From Mucilaginibacter sp. (lineage in GTDB: Bacteria; Bacteroidota; Bacteroidia; Sphingobacteriales; Sphingobacteriaceae): a stretch of DNA of 64,000 nt. Under the pieces are notes generated by a model, which worked only from the letters and a program-made list of their open reading frames with translations, was not told the origin of the DNA and did not search any database. Position numbers and translations under genes: made by a program. Of the stretch, positions 47,007-57,532 are shown in pieces. The stretch covers positions 62,001 through 126,000 of the forward strand of contig JAQBOM010000013.1 in the NCBI GenBank assembly GCA_028288025.1. Direction: 5' to 3'. Position 1 is the stretch's first letter. Each line of letters starts with the position of its first letter.

Positions 47007-48170
47007 TCAACTGCCTGACGCCCAGCTCTTATAGTAATCGCCATCCTCAATTTTAATGGCATCTTCAGTCAGCATCAGCGGGCGGAACGGATCGATCATT
47101 ACCGCCAACTCGTCAGTTGATTCTTTCCCGATAGATTTCTCAACCGTTCCGGGATGCGGGCCGTGCGGTATGCCGCCCGGGTGAAGTGTGATCTGGCCTT
47201 TCACCACGCTTTTGCGGCTCATAAAATCACCATCAACATAATATAATAGCTCGTCGCTGTCTACATTGCTGTGATTATAGGGCGCAGGTATCGAGAGCGG
47301 GTGGTAGTCATATTTACGTGGCACAAATGAGCAGATAACGAAGTTATGCCCTTCAAATGTCTGGTGCACCGGCGGCGGCTGGTGCAGCCTGCCGGTTATG
47401 GGTTCAAAGTCGTGTATCGAAAAGGCCCAGGGATAGTGGAAACCATCCCATCCGATAAAATCAAAGGGGTGTGTTCCATAGATATACGGATATATCAACC
47501 CTTGTTTTTTTATCAGGATCTTAAAATCTCCCTTTTGATCGTGGGTTTCTAAATTAGTTGGTTTTTTTATATCCCTTTCACAATATGGTGATTGTTCCAT
47601 TAGCTGGCCATACGCATTGGTATACCGCTTAGGTATCCTGATCGGGCTAAAGCTTTCAATGATAAACAGTCGGTTATCGGGCGTATCAAATTCCATTTGA
47701 TAAATAGTACCCCGCGGGATGATCAGGTAGTCGCCATAGCCAAACTTTATATTGCCATAGCCAGTTTTCAATGTTCCTGTGCCTTCATGAACAAAAACCA
47801 CCTCATCGGCCTGGCTATTTTTATAAAAATAATCGGTCATGGATTTGCGCGGCGCGGCCAGCGAAATATGCAGGTCGCTGTTAACCAGGACAGGTTTCCG
47901 GCTTTGCAGGTAATCATCTGCCGGCTCAATTTTAAATCCCAGCAAACTGGTATGTTTTAAATGTTTTTCGCGGGCAATTTTGGGTTCAACGCTGTATGGC
48001 TCGCCCAATTCCTTTACCAGAGTAGGCGGATAGGTATGGTACACCAGCGAATACAGGCTTGAAAAACCCTCGGTTGAAACCAGTTCCTCAGCATATAACG
48101 TACCATCGGGCTTACGGAATTGTGTATGCCGCTTCGGCGGGATGGCTCCTAAAGTATGATAAACGGGCAT
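47007..48170 (-). CDS. hmgA: Homogentisate 1,2-dioxygenase
   Basis: VFVHEGTGTLKTGYGNIKFGYGDYLIIPRGTIYQMEFD, IPHGPHPGTVEKSIG, VMIDPFRPL. Confidence 0.92.
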   Translation of the reverse strand: MPVYHTLGAIPPKRHTQFRKPDGTLYAEELVSTEGFSSLYSLVYHTYPPTLVKELGEPYSVEPKIAREKHLKHTSLLGFKIEPADDYLQSRKPVLVNSDLHISLAAPRKSMTDYFYKNSQADEVVFVHEGTGTLKTGYGNIKFGYGDYLIIPRGTIYQMEFDTPDNRLFIIESFSPIRIPKRYTNAYGQLMEQSPYCERDIKKPTNLETHDQKGDFKILIKKQGLIYPYIYGTHPFDFIGWDGFHYPWAFSIHDFEPITGRLHQPPPVHQTFEGHNFVICSFVPRKYDYHPLSIPAPYNHSNVDSDELLYYVDGDFMSRKSVVKGQITLHPGGIPHGPHPGTVEKSIGKESTDELAVMIDPFRPLMLTEDAIKIEDGDYYKSWASGS

Positions 48171-48582
48171 GATGGTTTATAATTGGTTAAGTTAGAAACG
48201 TTTAAATAGTTGCAATAGTTTCAGAGAAGTGTTAGGGTTGTAAAAGTTTAAAATGTTGCAATAGCATAACATTTACAACCTCGATAACTAAATTAGTATT
48301 GCGCAAGCACGATCTTTGCGAGCATAGCATCCCTGAACGAAGACGCATCACTCATTGACGTGAGGCCGAGGGAAAAAAGAAAATGCTTTTGTATGCTCAT
48401 AAATGGATATACTAAATTAGGGCTATTATTTTTAATATGCAAGAATGGTTTATTAAGTTCATTATGTGAATAATTGATGAGGGTATAAACAGGGGATAAA
48501 TATTAACTCAATCAACCTAACCAACTTAGTCAACCCAATAAACTAAAAATGTTTAGTTTTGATTTCCTTAACCAATAAACCG

Positions 48583-49578
48583 ATGAAGCTAGTATCCTAT
48601 AAAACCGAAGACCGTGAGCATTTGGGCGTTTTTATAAACGGACACATCTATAATCTCAACTCGTGCGATAAGCTGATACCCGACAATATGAATGCTTTTT
48701 TGTGGGGAGGCGATGAGCTGATGGACCGGGCGCAGCGCGTGAATAAGGCGATATCTTCCGGGAAGATGGAGGCCAAAGAGGAGTTATTTTTTGAGATGAT
48801 GGCGCCTGTGCCGCACCCCACATCGTGCAGGGACGGATATGCCTTCAGGCAGCACGTTGCAGCTGCCCGTCGTAACCGGAAGGTGGATATGATACCTGAG
48901 TTTGACCAATACCCGATATTTTATTTCACGAATCATAACGCCATACAGGGCCCCGGCGAGATCGAGTGCATGCCCGACCACTTCCAGAAGCTTGATTTTG
49001 AATTGGAGGTGGCCGTGGTGCTCAATAAAAAAGCACGAAATATCAGGGCCGCTGATGCGGATAGTCTTATTGCCGGGTACATGATCATGAATGACATGAG
49101 CGCGCGCACTCTGCAAATGGAAGAGATGATCTTAAACCTCGGGCCTGCCAAAGGGAAGGATTTTAGCACTGTTATCGGCCCGTGGTTGGTAACACCCGAT
49201 GAGCTGGAGCAATATAAAACAGCGCCAAAGGCGGGGCATACAGGCAATGCATACAAGCTTGAAATGACATGCGCGGTAAACGGCAAGCAGGTTTCAAAAG
49301 GCAGCATGGCCGATATGGACTGGACCTTTGCCGAGATAATTGAACGTTGTGCGTACGGCTGCGATGTGCTTCCTGGCGATGTGATAGGTTCCGGGACAGT
49401 TGGCACCGGTTGTTTCCTGGAACTGAACGGTACCGGCCTGCTGAATGACCCCAATTATAAACCCCACTGGCTGCAGCCTGGCGATCTGGTTGAAATGGAA
49501 GTCACCGGACTGGGCATGCTGGGCAACATTATTAAAAAAGCGGATAGTGATTTTTCTATTCTTAAACTAAAAAAATGA
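48583..49578 (+). CDS. Fumarylacetoacetate hydrolase family protein
   Basis: FDLEVAVVLN-type core (LDFELEVAVVLNKKARNI), MIMNDMSARTLQ, GPAKGKDFSTVIGPWLVT. Confidence 0.92.
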   Translation: MKLVSYKTEDREHLGVFINGHIYNLNSCDKLIPDNMNAFLWGGDELMDRAQRVNKAISSGKMEAKEELFFEMMAPVPHPTSCRDGYAFRQHVAAARRNRKVDMIPEFDQYPIFYFTNHNAIQGPGEIECMPDHFQKLDFELEVAVVLNKKARNIRAADADSLIAGYMIMNDMSARTLQMEEMILNLGPAKGKDFSTVIGPWLVTPDELEQYKTAPKAGHTGNAYKLEMTCAVNGKQVSKGSMADMDWTFAEIIERCAYGCDVLPGDVIGSGTVGTGCFLELNGTGLLNDPNYKPHWLQPGDLVEMEVTGLGMLGNIIKKADSDFSILKLKK

Positions 49579-49593
49579 ACTTCTTATAAAATA

Positions 49594-50481
49594 ATGCTAT
49601 CACTAAAAGTATCCGACCTCTCAATTCCCGAACTGCATAACTACCTGCAATACGCCATTGCGCCGCGGCCGATCTGTTTTGCATCAACGATTGATAAGGC
49701 GGGTAATATCAACCTTAGCCCGTTTAGTTTTTTTAATTTGTTTAGTACCAATCCGCCGGTTTGCGTTTTTTCACCATCGCGGAGAGTGAGAGATAACACC
49801 ACCAAGCATTCACTTGAAAACCTGCATGAAGTGCCCGAATGCGTCATCAATATCGTGAACTATGCTATGGTGCAGCAGGTGTCTTTGGCAAGCGTAGAAT
49901 ATCCAAAAAGCATTAACGAATTTATAAAATCAGGATTTACCATGCTGCCGTCGGAATTGGTAAAGCCACCCCGGGTAGCCGAGTCACCGGTTCAGTTTGA
50001 ATGCGTGGTGAACGAAATAAAATCATTGGGGAATACACCGGGCGCTGGTAACCTGGTCATCGCCGAGATCAAGCTTATGCATATCAACGAGGCCATTTTG
50101 GATGCAGATGGAAAGATAGACCAGGAAAAAATCGACCATGTGGCACGCCTCGGCGGCGACTGGTATTGCCGGGTTACCCCGGATAATCTTTTTAAGGTTG
50201 CCAAACCTGTTAAAACTGTCGGCATTGGTGTTGATGCTATTCCATTTGCTATTCGTAATTCTAAAATACTAACGGGCAACAACCTCGGCCAGCTTGGTAA
50301 TGTGGAAACTTTGCCTGCCGATGTTGAAATTGAGGCATACGCCCAATTGCCCGAAATAAAAGATGTATTAGACGCAACATTCGGCGATGCATCAACGCGC
50401 GAAACACAATTGCATTTAAAAGCCAAACAACTGTTGGATGCAGGAAAAGTGGCCGAGGCCTGGAAGCTATTGTTGCTGTAG
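49594..50481 (+). CDS. Flavin reductase family (FMN-binding split barrel) protein
   Basis: AIAPRPICFASTIDKAGNINLSPFSFFNLFSTNPPVCVFSPS. Confidence 0.87.
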   Translation: MLSLKVSDLSIPELHNYLQYAIAPRPICFASTIDKAGNINLSPFSFFNLFSTNPPVCVFSPSRRVRDNTTKHSLENLHEVPECVINIVNYAMVQQVSLASVEYPKSINEFIKSGFTMLPSELVKPPRVAESPVQFECVVNEIKSLGNTPGAGNLVIAEIKLMHINEAILDADGKIDQEKIDHVARLGGDWYCRVTPDNLFKVAKPVKTVGIGVDAIPFAIRNSKILTGNNLGQLGNVETLPADVEIEAYAQLPEIKDVLDATFGDASTRETQLHLKAKQLLDAGKVAEAWKLLLL

Positions 50482-50493
50482 CACTCTCAAACC

Positions 50494-50520
50494 GTCATTG
50501 CGAGGAACGAAGCAATCTAT
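50494..50520. repeat. Partial family A repeat (GTCATTGCGAGGAACGAAGCAATCTAT)
   Basis: Matches the left arm of 52611-52693. Confidence 0.7.
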
Positions 50521-50569
50521 ACGGAAGCAAGTCAACGGACCGGTGTTTTATTCAATGGATTAAGCCGGT

Positions 50570-51175
50570 TTACAACACCTGCATTTTCTCCAGTTCCTTC
50601 CGCGTCTCATCCGCCGAAGTATGATGTATCGATTTTATTCCTACTTTTTCAGCAGCCAAAATATTCCGGTAATTGTCATCAATAAATACCGCCTCGTCGG
50701 GCTTAACGTTATGGCGATCGAGCAATAACTGGTAAAATTCAGGATGCGGCTTACGCATTTTCTCAGCGCCGGATACTACGATACCATCAAACCAGTTTAA
50801 AAAATCATACCGGCTCACGGCATAAGGAAACGTTTCAGCCGACCAGTTGGTAAGCGCGTATATTTTGTATTTGCCGCTTTCTTTTAGCTCTTTAAATATC
50901 TCAATAGTATCCCAAAAAGGCTCGCCAAGCATTTCTTCCCAGCGCGAATAAAACGCGCGGATATTTGCTTCATGTTCCGGGAATTGTTTTACCAGCAGGT
51001 CCGTGCCTTCCTGTACAGTCCGGCCGCCATCCTGTTCTTCATTCCATTCGGATGTGCAAACCGTAGCCAGGAAGTTTTTCATTTCCCCTTCGTCGCTGAA
51101 CAGGGTGCGGTACATATAATGCGGGTTCCAGTCAATTAAAACCGCGCCAAGGTCGAATATTATGGTGTTGATCAT
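50570..51175 (-). CDS. HAD family hydrolase
   Basis: IIFDLGAVLIDWNP, YALTNWSAETF, KPHPEFYQLLL, VFIDDNYRNILAAEKVGI. Confidence 0.9.
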   Translation of the reverse strand: MINTIIFDLGAVLIDWNPHYMYRTLFSDEGEMKNFLATVCTSEWNEEQDGGRTVQEGTDLLVKQFPEHEANIRAFYSRWEEMLGEPFWDTIEIFKELKESGKYKIYALTNWSAETFPYAVSRYDFLNWFDGIVVSGAEKMRKPHPEFYQLLLDRHNVKPDEAVFIDDNYRNILAAEKVGIKSIHHTSADETRKELEKMQVL

Positions 51176-51277
51176 AGGTGTTGTAATAGATGAAAACCGT
51201 CATGCCGAACTTGTTTCGGCACCCCACAGGACTGGCCGCTTTCTAAGTGTACGTCATGCAATTGGTGGGTTGCAATA

Positions 51278-52588
51278 CTAATTATTCTTCAGCAAATATT
51301 CCTTAAACCCATCAAAATCCTTGCCTAACGCCACCAAATGTTTGTTCTTTTTCGTCAATGCCTTAACCTGTTCAGGAACATCAATTTTACAGGAGATGCT
51401 CTCCGGATAAACATCCGGGAATTTACACGGATGTGCGGTTGATAAAAACACGCCAGCTACATTCTGTTTAAAATTATCCTGCTGCCAATCTCTTAAAGCT
51501 TGCCAGGCGATAGCGGTATGCGGGCAGGCAACATAGTTATAATTATCAAAGATGAACTTTATAGCCGCCATTGTTTCCTCATCATCATAGCTATAGCCGG
51601 TAATGAGGTTTTTCAATGCTGACATATCGTTCCTAAACAGGTCGGCTATGCGTACCCAGTTGCTTGGGTCGCCAACATCCATGGCGTTTGAGAGTGTTGC
51701 AACTGAAGGCTTTGGCTGGTAAACACCGGTTCTAAAAAATTCAGGCACGGTGTCATTTACATTCGTAGCGGCTATAAAATGCTTAACCGGCAAGCCCATT
51801 TTCCAGGCCAGTAAGCCAGCACCGATATTGCCGAAGTTGCCGCTGGGCACCGAAAAAACTACCTTATTAATCCCCTGCTTTAATAGCTGAGCATAGGCAC
51901 CGAAGTAATAAAATGTTTGCGGGATAAGCCGGGCAATATTGATTGAATTGGCCGAGGTTAACCTGAATTTGTCGTTCAATTCTTTATCGGTAAAAGCCTG
52001 TTTAACCAATGCCTGGCAATCATCAAAGGTTCCGTCAATCTCCACAGCGCGGATGTTTTGCCCGTTTGTGGTCAGTTGCAGCTCCTGTATTTCGCTCACC
52101 TTGCCCTTTGGGTATAATATAGTCACCCGCGTATTCGGCACGCCCAGGAAGCCTAAGGCCACTGCGCCGCCGGTATCGCCGGAGGTAGCTACCAGCACAT
52201 CCAACTGCTTTTCGCCTTTTTCTAAAAAGTACGCCATAACCCGGCTCATAAACCGGGCGCCAAAATCCTTAAATGCCAACGAAGGGCCATGAAAAAGCTC
52301 CAGTACAAACACATTATCTTCCAGCCTGACCACAGGCGCAAGAAAGTTAATCGCATCATCTATAATAGCCTTCAAATCACTATCGGGAATATCATCACCC
52401 AATAAGTTTTTTGATACATGAAAAGCAATTTCGGGCAGGCTGTATTCACGAAGATTATTGATAAACTTATCGTCCAGGCGCGGGATAGTTACAGGCATAT
52501 AAAGCCCCTTGTCCTGGGGCATGCTGTTGAAAACCGCTTCCTTAAAGGACACACGGGTGGATGGGTTATTGGTGCTGTAGAAGTGCAA
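51278..52588 (-). CDS. thrC: Threonine synthase
   Basis: FHGPSLAFKDFGARFM, LVATSGDTGGAVALGF, VPSGNFGNIGAGLLAWKMGLP. Confidence 0.95.
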   Translation of the reverse strand: MHFYSTNNPSTRVSFKEAVFNSMPQDKGLYMPVTIPRLDDKFINNLREYSLPEIAFHVSKNLLGDDIPDSDLKAIIDDAINFLAPVVRLEDNVFVLELFHGPSLAFKDFGARFMSRVMAYFLEKGEKQLDVLVATSGDTGGAVALGFLGVPNTRVTILYPKGKVSEIQELQLTTNGQNIRAVEIDGTFDDCQALVKQAFTDKELNDKFRLTSANSINIARLIPQTFYYFGAYAQLLKQGINKVVFSVPSGNFGNIGAGLLAWKMGLPVKHFIAATNVNDTVPEFFRTGVYQPKPSVATLSNAMDVGDPSNWVRIADLFRNDMSALKNLITGYSYDDEETMAAIKFIFDNYNYVACPHTAIAWQALRDWQQDNFKQNVAGVFLSTAHPCKFPDVYPESISCKIDVPEQVKALTKKNKHLVALGKDFDGFKEYLLKNN

Positions 52589-52610
52589 TTTGATTTACGA
52601 TTAATGTTAT

Positions 52611-52693
52611 GTCATTGCGAGGTACGAAGCAATCGCGAACTTTGCAAGACCGCTCTGTAGGTTCGCGATTGCCGCGCTATCGCTCGCAATGAC
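52611..52693. repeat. Full-length family A palindromic repeat
   Basis: gtcattgcgaggtacgaagcaatcgcgaac...gttcgcgattgccgcgctatcgctcgcaatgac. Confidence 0.88.
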
Positions 52694-52705
52694 ATAGCTT
52701 TATTA

Positions 52706-53692
52706 TTAAATTATTTTCGGTCCCTGGTCGTTAATGGTCGATACATACGTATTCGACCCTATTTTCAGGTTTGTTAAGTGCTGCTGTAATTTTTGCGTGA
52801 TACGTTTCGCTGTTTCTTCATCTTTTGTAAAAGCGAAAACGGACGGGCCCGAGCCTGATATGCCGAAGCTCACCGCGCCCAGTTCCATGGCCATTTCGCG
52901 CATCCGGTAAAAATCAGGGATGAGCATAGAGCGCACTGGTTCAACTAAAATATCCTTCATGCTGCGGCCCATCAGGTCGATATCCTGCATAAATAGCCCG
53001 CTCACCAGGCCGGCGATATTTCCCCATTGGGTAACGGCGTCTTTCATTAATATTTTATTCCGGATGATCTCCCTGGCCTCGCGTGTCGGCACATCCACGT
53101 CGGGGAATACAATGGCACAATATAAACCGGCAGGATGGGGCAGGCGTACCACTTCAAGCGGGTCGTAGCTGCGTATCAGCACAAAGCCGCCTAACAGCGC
53201 GGGAGCAACATTATCGGCATGCCCGTGGCCGCAAGCCATTTCTTCGCCTTTCATGGCAAAAGGTAATAGTTTGGCAGGATCAGCGTTGTCACCCAGCAAA
53301 GTTTTTATTGCGTACAAACCAGCTACCGTACTGGCCGAGCTCGACCCAAGGCCGCTGCCGATAGGCATTTTTTTGTGCAGCTCAATATCCAGCCCGATGT
53401 CCGTCCGGCCAACGCTTTTTAAATAGTGCTGAACGCTTACGCTCACCGTATTTTTAGCAGGATCGAGCGGCAGGCGACCGTTATCACCTGTAATTTTACT
53501 GATGGTGATGCCGGGTTTGCTGGAAATACGCATTACCACCTCGTCGCCCGGTTCATTAACCGCGAAACCCAGCACGTCAAAGCCGCAAACCACGTTGGCA
53601 ACAGTAGCCGGGGCGAATACCTGGATGCTTTGCCCGGTTAAACTGCTTATTGACGCTATCGGCTGATTAATATCTTGTAAACTGTTTTCCAT
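52706..53692 (-). CDS. thrB: Homoserine kinase
   Basis: FAPATVANVVCGFDVLGFAV, MPIGSGLGSSSASTVAGLYA, FGISGSGPSVFAF. Confidence 0.95.
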   Translation of the reverse strand: MENSLQDINQPIASISSLTGQSIQVFAPATVANVVCGFDVLGFAVNEPGDEVVMRISSKPGITISKITGDNGRLPLDPAKNTVSVSVQHYLKSVGRTDIGLDIELHKKMPIGSGLGSSSASTVAGLYAIKTLLGDNADPAKLLPFAMKGEEMACGHGHADNVAPALLGGFVLIRSYDPLEVVRLPHPAGLYCAIVFPDVDVPTREAREIIRNKILMKDAVTQWGNIAGLVSGLFMQDIDLMGRSMKDILVEPVRSMLIPDFYRMREMAMELGAVSFGISGSGPSVFAFTKDEETAKRITQKLQQHLTNLKIGSNTYVSTINDQGPKII

Positions 53693-53694
53693 AA

Positions 53695-56142
53695 TTATGC
53701 TCCAATATTTATAAGGTCGGCAAATACACCTGCCGCGGTTACCTCGGCACCGGCACCGGGGCCTTTAACGACCAGCGGGCGCTCCTTGTACCGGTCGGTG
53801 GTAAAGGATATGATGTTATCACTTCCTGACAAGGTATAAAAAGGATGGTCTTCATCCACCATCTGCAGGGTGATCGCGGCTTTGCCATCTTCCAACTTGC
53901 CAATATAGCGCAATACCTTTTTACCAGCTTCAGCCTGGTTTTTTAATTGAGTAAAAAAAGCATCGTCAGCTTTTAATGCCGAATAAAAATCCTCAACGGT
54001 TTGCGCCTCCAAACAGGCTTGAGGTAAAATGCTTTCAATTTTTACGTCCGCAACTTCCATCGGGTAACCGGCATCACGGGCAAGGATCAGCATCTTGCGC
54101 ATAAAGTCCGTCCCCCGCAAGTCATCCCGCGGATCGGGTTCGGTATAGCCTTTTTCCTGGGCCAGTTTTACGACATCGTGGAAATTGGCGTCACTTTTAA
54201 AATTATTAAATATAAACGAGATGGTGCCCGACAGGATGGCTTCTATCTTCATGATCCGGTCGCCGCTGTTCATCAGGTCTTTCAGGGTACGGATAATAGG
54301 CAAACCGGCACCCACATTTGTTTCGTAAAAGAAATCAACGCCATGCTGTTTAGCCGCATCGTGAAAGGTTTTGTATTGCTTGTAGGATGCCGAATTGCCG
54401 ATCTTATTGCAGGTGATGACGGATATGTTTGATTTAAAAACTTCCTCATACACTTCAACAGGCTTTGGGCTGGCGGTATTGTCGATGAACACGCAATTGG
54501 GCAGGTTCATGCTTTTCATACGTTCAATAAATTCATCCAGGTCGGCTTTTTCATTTGAGGCGGCCATGTCGTCCTGCCAGTTGTCAAGCGATATGCCGTC
54601 GGTGTTAAATATCATTTTCCGGGTATTACTGATTCCGGCAATTTTTACCTGGATGCCATTATGCTGCCGCAAATATTCGCTGTGCGCGTTGAGCTGCCTG
54701 AAAAGCGTTTGCCCGATGTTGCCTGTCCCCAAACAAAAGGCATGCAGCGTTTTGGTAAGCTCTACAAAAAATGCATCATGTACGGCGTTTAATGCCTTGG
54801 CGAGATCATGCTCGGATATAATAACGGAAATATTATACTCGGACGATCCCTGCGCGATGGCCCTTACGTTTACCCCGTTTCGCCCCAGCGCATGAAACAA
54901 TTTGCCCGATACGCCGGGTGTTTGTTTCATATTCTCACCTACTACCGCGATAATAGCCAGGTTTTGCTCAATTACCACATGCTCCAGCTTTTTGGCGAGC
55001 AGTTCCAACTCAAATTCCTGCTCAATTAACCGGCGCGCCTTCTCGGTATCGCCTGGTTGTATAGCAAAGGTGATGCTATGTTCGGATGACGATTGGGTAA
55101 TTAAAATAATATTGATCTGCTCGCGGGCAAGTAAAGAGAACAGTCTGCCGCTAAAGCCTGATTTGCCCACCATGCCACTGCCTTCCAGGTTAAGGATGCT
55201 GATGTTGTTTATGGACGATATGCCTTTTATAGGCAGGTTTGAAGGTTTGCAATCATGCCGGATAACCGTGCCCTCAAAATTTGGTTCAAATGTATTTTTT
55301 ATGACGATGGGTATCCTCTTCAAAAAAGCGGGGATCATCGTAGGGGGGTAGATCACTTTAGCCCCAAAATATGAAAGCTCCATGGCTTCGGTATAGGTAA
55401 GCTCCGGTAACGAAAATGCCTTTTTTACCATACGCGGGTCGGCGGTCATCATGCCGTTTACATCTGTCCATATCTGGATTTCCCTCGCATTTAAAGCCGA
55501 ACCGAACAGCGCTGCGGTATAGTCGCTCCCACCGCGGCCCAGGGTAGTGATCTGCCCGGCTTTGTTTGCGGCTATAAACCCGGTCACGAAAAGCATTTTA
55601 TCACGATGTTCCTTATGAAAACTTTGAATCAATAAATTAGTCAGTTCAATGTCTACCCTTGCCTGGCCAAAAGAGCTGTCGGTTTTTATCAGTTCGGATG
55701 CATCCACACACAAAACTTCCGGGAAATGCTGCGCGGCTATTTTGCAGATCATCAGAGTAGCGCACCGCTCGCCATAGCTTAGCATCAGGTCGCGGGTTTT
55801 TGGTGTGAGTTCTCTTAAAGTTAATACACCCTGCAACAACTCTTCCAACTGGTTAAAATAAATCTTCAACCGGGTGAACGCAGGGTTCTGATGCTGCACG
55901 GAAAGGAGGCTTTTTACAACATCAAAATGGCGTTTTTCCAGTTCGGCTAAAGGTTCAGTAAAATCATTGCCGTTTGCTGCGTCTTCGGCCATAGCAGCCA
56001 GCAGGTTGGTAACCCCGCTCATGGCCGATAATACCACTACGGGTTTGTCCGTTGCCTTAACCTCATCCTTTAAAATGGTTAATAAGGTTTCGATGCTTTG
56101 AACTGATCCTACGGAAGTACCGCCAAATTTTAGAATTTTCAT
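53695..56142 (-). CDS. thrA: Bifunctional aspartokinase / homoserine dehydrogenase
   Basis: MKILKFGGTSVGSVQSI, TTLGRGGSDYTAAL, ACT regions, GTGNIGQTLFRQL, YETNVGAGLPIIRTLKDL. Confidence 0.96.
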   Translation of the reverse strand: MKILKFGGTSVGSVQSIETLLTILKDEVKATDKPVVVLSAMSGVTNLLAAMAEDAANGNDFTEPLAELEKRHFDVVKSLLSVQHQNPAFTRLKIYFNQLEELLQGVLTLRELTPKTRDLMLSYGERCATLMICKIAAQHFPEVLCVDASELIKTDSSFGQARVDIELTNLLIQSFHKEHRDKMLFVTGFIAANKAGQITTLGRGGSDYTAALFGSALNAREIQIWTDVNGMMTADPRMVKKAFSLPELTYTEAMELSYFGAKVIYPPTMIPAFLKRIPIVIKNTFEPNFEGTVIRHDCKPSNLPIKGISSINNISILNLEGSGMVGKSGFSGRLFSLLAREQINIILITQSSSEHSITFAIQPGDTEKARRLIEQEFELELLAKKLEHVVIEQNLAIIAVVGENMKQTPGVSGKLFHALGRNGVNVRAIAQGSSEYNISVIISEHDLAKALNAVHDAFFVELTKTLHAFCLGTGNIGQTLFRQLNAHSEYLRQHNGIQVKIAGISNTRKMIFNTDGISLDNWQDDMAASNEKADLDEFIERMKSMNLPNCVFIDNTASPKPVEVYEEVFKSNISVITCNKIGNSASYKQYKTFHDAAKQHGVDFFYETNVGAGLPIIRTLKDLMNSGDRIMKIEAILSGTISFIFNNFKSDANFHDVVKLAQEKGYTEPDPRDDLRGTDFMRKMLILARDAGYPMEVADVKIESILPQACLEAQTVEDFYSALKADDAFFTQLKNQAEAGKKVLRYIGKLEDGKAAITLQMVDEDHPFYTLSGSDNIISFTTDRYKERPLVVKGPGAGAEVTAAGVFADLINIGA

Positions 56143-56163
56143 TACGCGTTTGTATTAAACAAA

Positions 56164-56193
56164 AGCGCCTTCCTCTTTTCGGAGGAAGGCGCT
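56164..56193 (-). terminator. Threonine operon attenuator terminator
   Basis: 12-bp perfect stem AGCGCCTTCCTC/GAGGAAGGCGCT followed on the minus strand by TTTTGTTT. Confidence 0.92.
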
Positions 56194-56241
56194 CATTTGG
56201 TTTCTTTTATGTTTTTACACCATACGATTAGCTTCCTCCGA
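56179..56241 (-). promoter_or_regulatory. Antiterminator pairing in the thr leader
   Basis: TCGGAGGAAG at the leader-peptide end (56232-56241) is the exact complement of CTTCCTCCGA in the terminator 5' arm/loop (56179-56188). Confidence 0.85.
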
Positions 56242-56293
56242 GTTTTATCCCGGTGGTAGTAACTGTTGTTGTTGTGGTGTAGTTAATATTCAT
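56228..56293 (-). CDS. thrL: Threonine operon leader peptide, 21 aa: MNINYTTTTTVTTTGIKLGGS
   Basis: Eight Thr and two Ile codons, upstream of attenuator and thrA. Confidence 0.92.
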   Translation of the reverse strand: MNINYTTTTTVTTTGIKLGGS

Positions 56294-56369
56294 ATATAAT
56301 GTCGGTAAAGTAAGTAGAATATTTTTTAATAAACAAGCGTATTGTATTTTATTTTTATTTACCGCAATA

Positions 56370-57164
56370 TTATTTACCCGCGTACAATTCAGGCTTAAAC
56401 CTTTTGGCTAATAAACCCGTCGCCAAACCGGTATCTATTTTCACCACAAACACGCCCGGTTTCCCATAAGGCTGATGCGCCAGGCATCGCCCATCCGGGC
56501 CTATTACCGAACTTGCCGACTCGGGGTATCGCGTAGCATAATTTGAGCTTGCAAAATAAATAGTGTTTTCCATAGCGCGCATCATTATCGCCTTTTCGTA
56601 GTATGGATTATCTTTATTTCCCCATTCCGTCAGTGCTGGGCCTTCAATATTGCTTCCCGCAAAGTGCGGGTGAAAAACGATTTTTGCATCATTCCGGGCA
56701 GCCCACCGCACTGATTCAGGATACCTGAACCCCTCATGGCATATCGTGATCCCAAACTTTACACCATTTACCTCAAAAAGCTCGCGTTCAGTGCCGGGCA
56801 CCCAAATATCGTCTTCGGTAGGGTCTAACTGGTTTTTGGTTTGGTATCCCAATACCTCGCCCGTACCGGATATCACCTGTGCTACATTTAACATCCCGCC
56901 AGGCGTATACCAGTCCATCGGTAATATAATGGCTATATTATTTTCCGCTGCCATTTTACATGCTTTATTTAATGCTGCATGCATTTTTTGAGGAGAGCTA
57001 ATCTCAACCTCGAATTCTTCAGCCGGGTAGCCGGGAATATAGGATTCCGGGAAACAGATGATCTCCGCTTGTTGTTCCGCCGCTTCTTTCACCAGCTTTT
57101 CGACGTGGAATAAGCCATCTTCAATAGATTTCGGATAGGGTGGAGAGGCGATGGCAATTTTCAT
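56370..57164 (-). CDS. Carbon-nitrogen hydrolase (nitrilase superfamily)
   Basis: ICFPESYIPGYPAEEFE, GITICHEGFRYPESVRWAA, ASNYATRYPESASSVIGPDG. Confidence 0.88.
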   Translation of the reverse strand: MKIAIASPPYPKSIEDGLFHVEKLVKEAAEQQAEIICFPESYIPGYPAEEFEVEISSPQKMHAALNKACKMAAENNIAIILPMDWYTPGGMLNVAQVISGTGEVLGYQTKNQLDPTEDDIWVPGTERELFEVNGVKFGITICHEGFRYPESVRWAARNDAKIVFHPHFAGSNIEGPALTEWGNKDNPYYEKAIMMRAMENTIYFASSNYATRYPESASSVIGPDGRCLAHQPYGKPGVFVVKIDTGLATGLLAKRFKPELYAGK

Positions 57165-57274
57165 AAGGCTAAATTAAAATTAATATTCATGAAATTATTG
57201 GTTGCAGTTGAAACGGCTCTTTTATGTGAAATATATAAAAAAGTATATGTATATTTGATATATAATTTTGAAAC

Positions 57275-57532
57275 ATGAAAAGTATTCTGTTAAAATTAGA
57301 TGACAGATTGTTTGAAGAAACTGACAAGCAGGTCAAAGTTGAGAAAACAAGCCGTTCAAACTATATAAAGACGGCTATTGAACATTACAATAAATGGCTT
57401 AAGAAAAAAGCATTGGAAGAACAATTGGAAAGAGAAGCCAGGCTTTTAAAAGAATATGATCCCGATAAAGAACTTAAGAAGGAATTTGAGATTGCATCGT
57501 TATATGATCTAAAAAAATATTTAGATGATTAA
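57275..57532 (+). CDS. Ribbon-helix-helix (MazE-type) antitoxin
   Basis: KSILLKLDDRLFEETDKQVKVEKTSRSNYIKTAI; adjacent MazF. Confidence 0.8.
   Translation: MKSILLKLDDRLFEETDKQVKVEKTSRSNYIKTAIEHYNKWLKKKALEEQLEREARLLKEYDPDKELKKEFEIASLYDLKKYLDD

Noticed and set aside
45780-50481. Tyrosine catabolism cluster (hppD, hmgA, FAH, flavin reductase-like) as a novel pathway
   Set aside because: Well-known homogentisate route; gene order is unremarkable for Bacteroidota.
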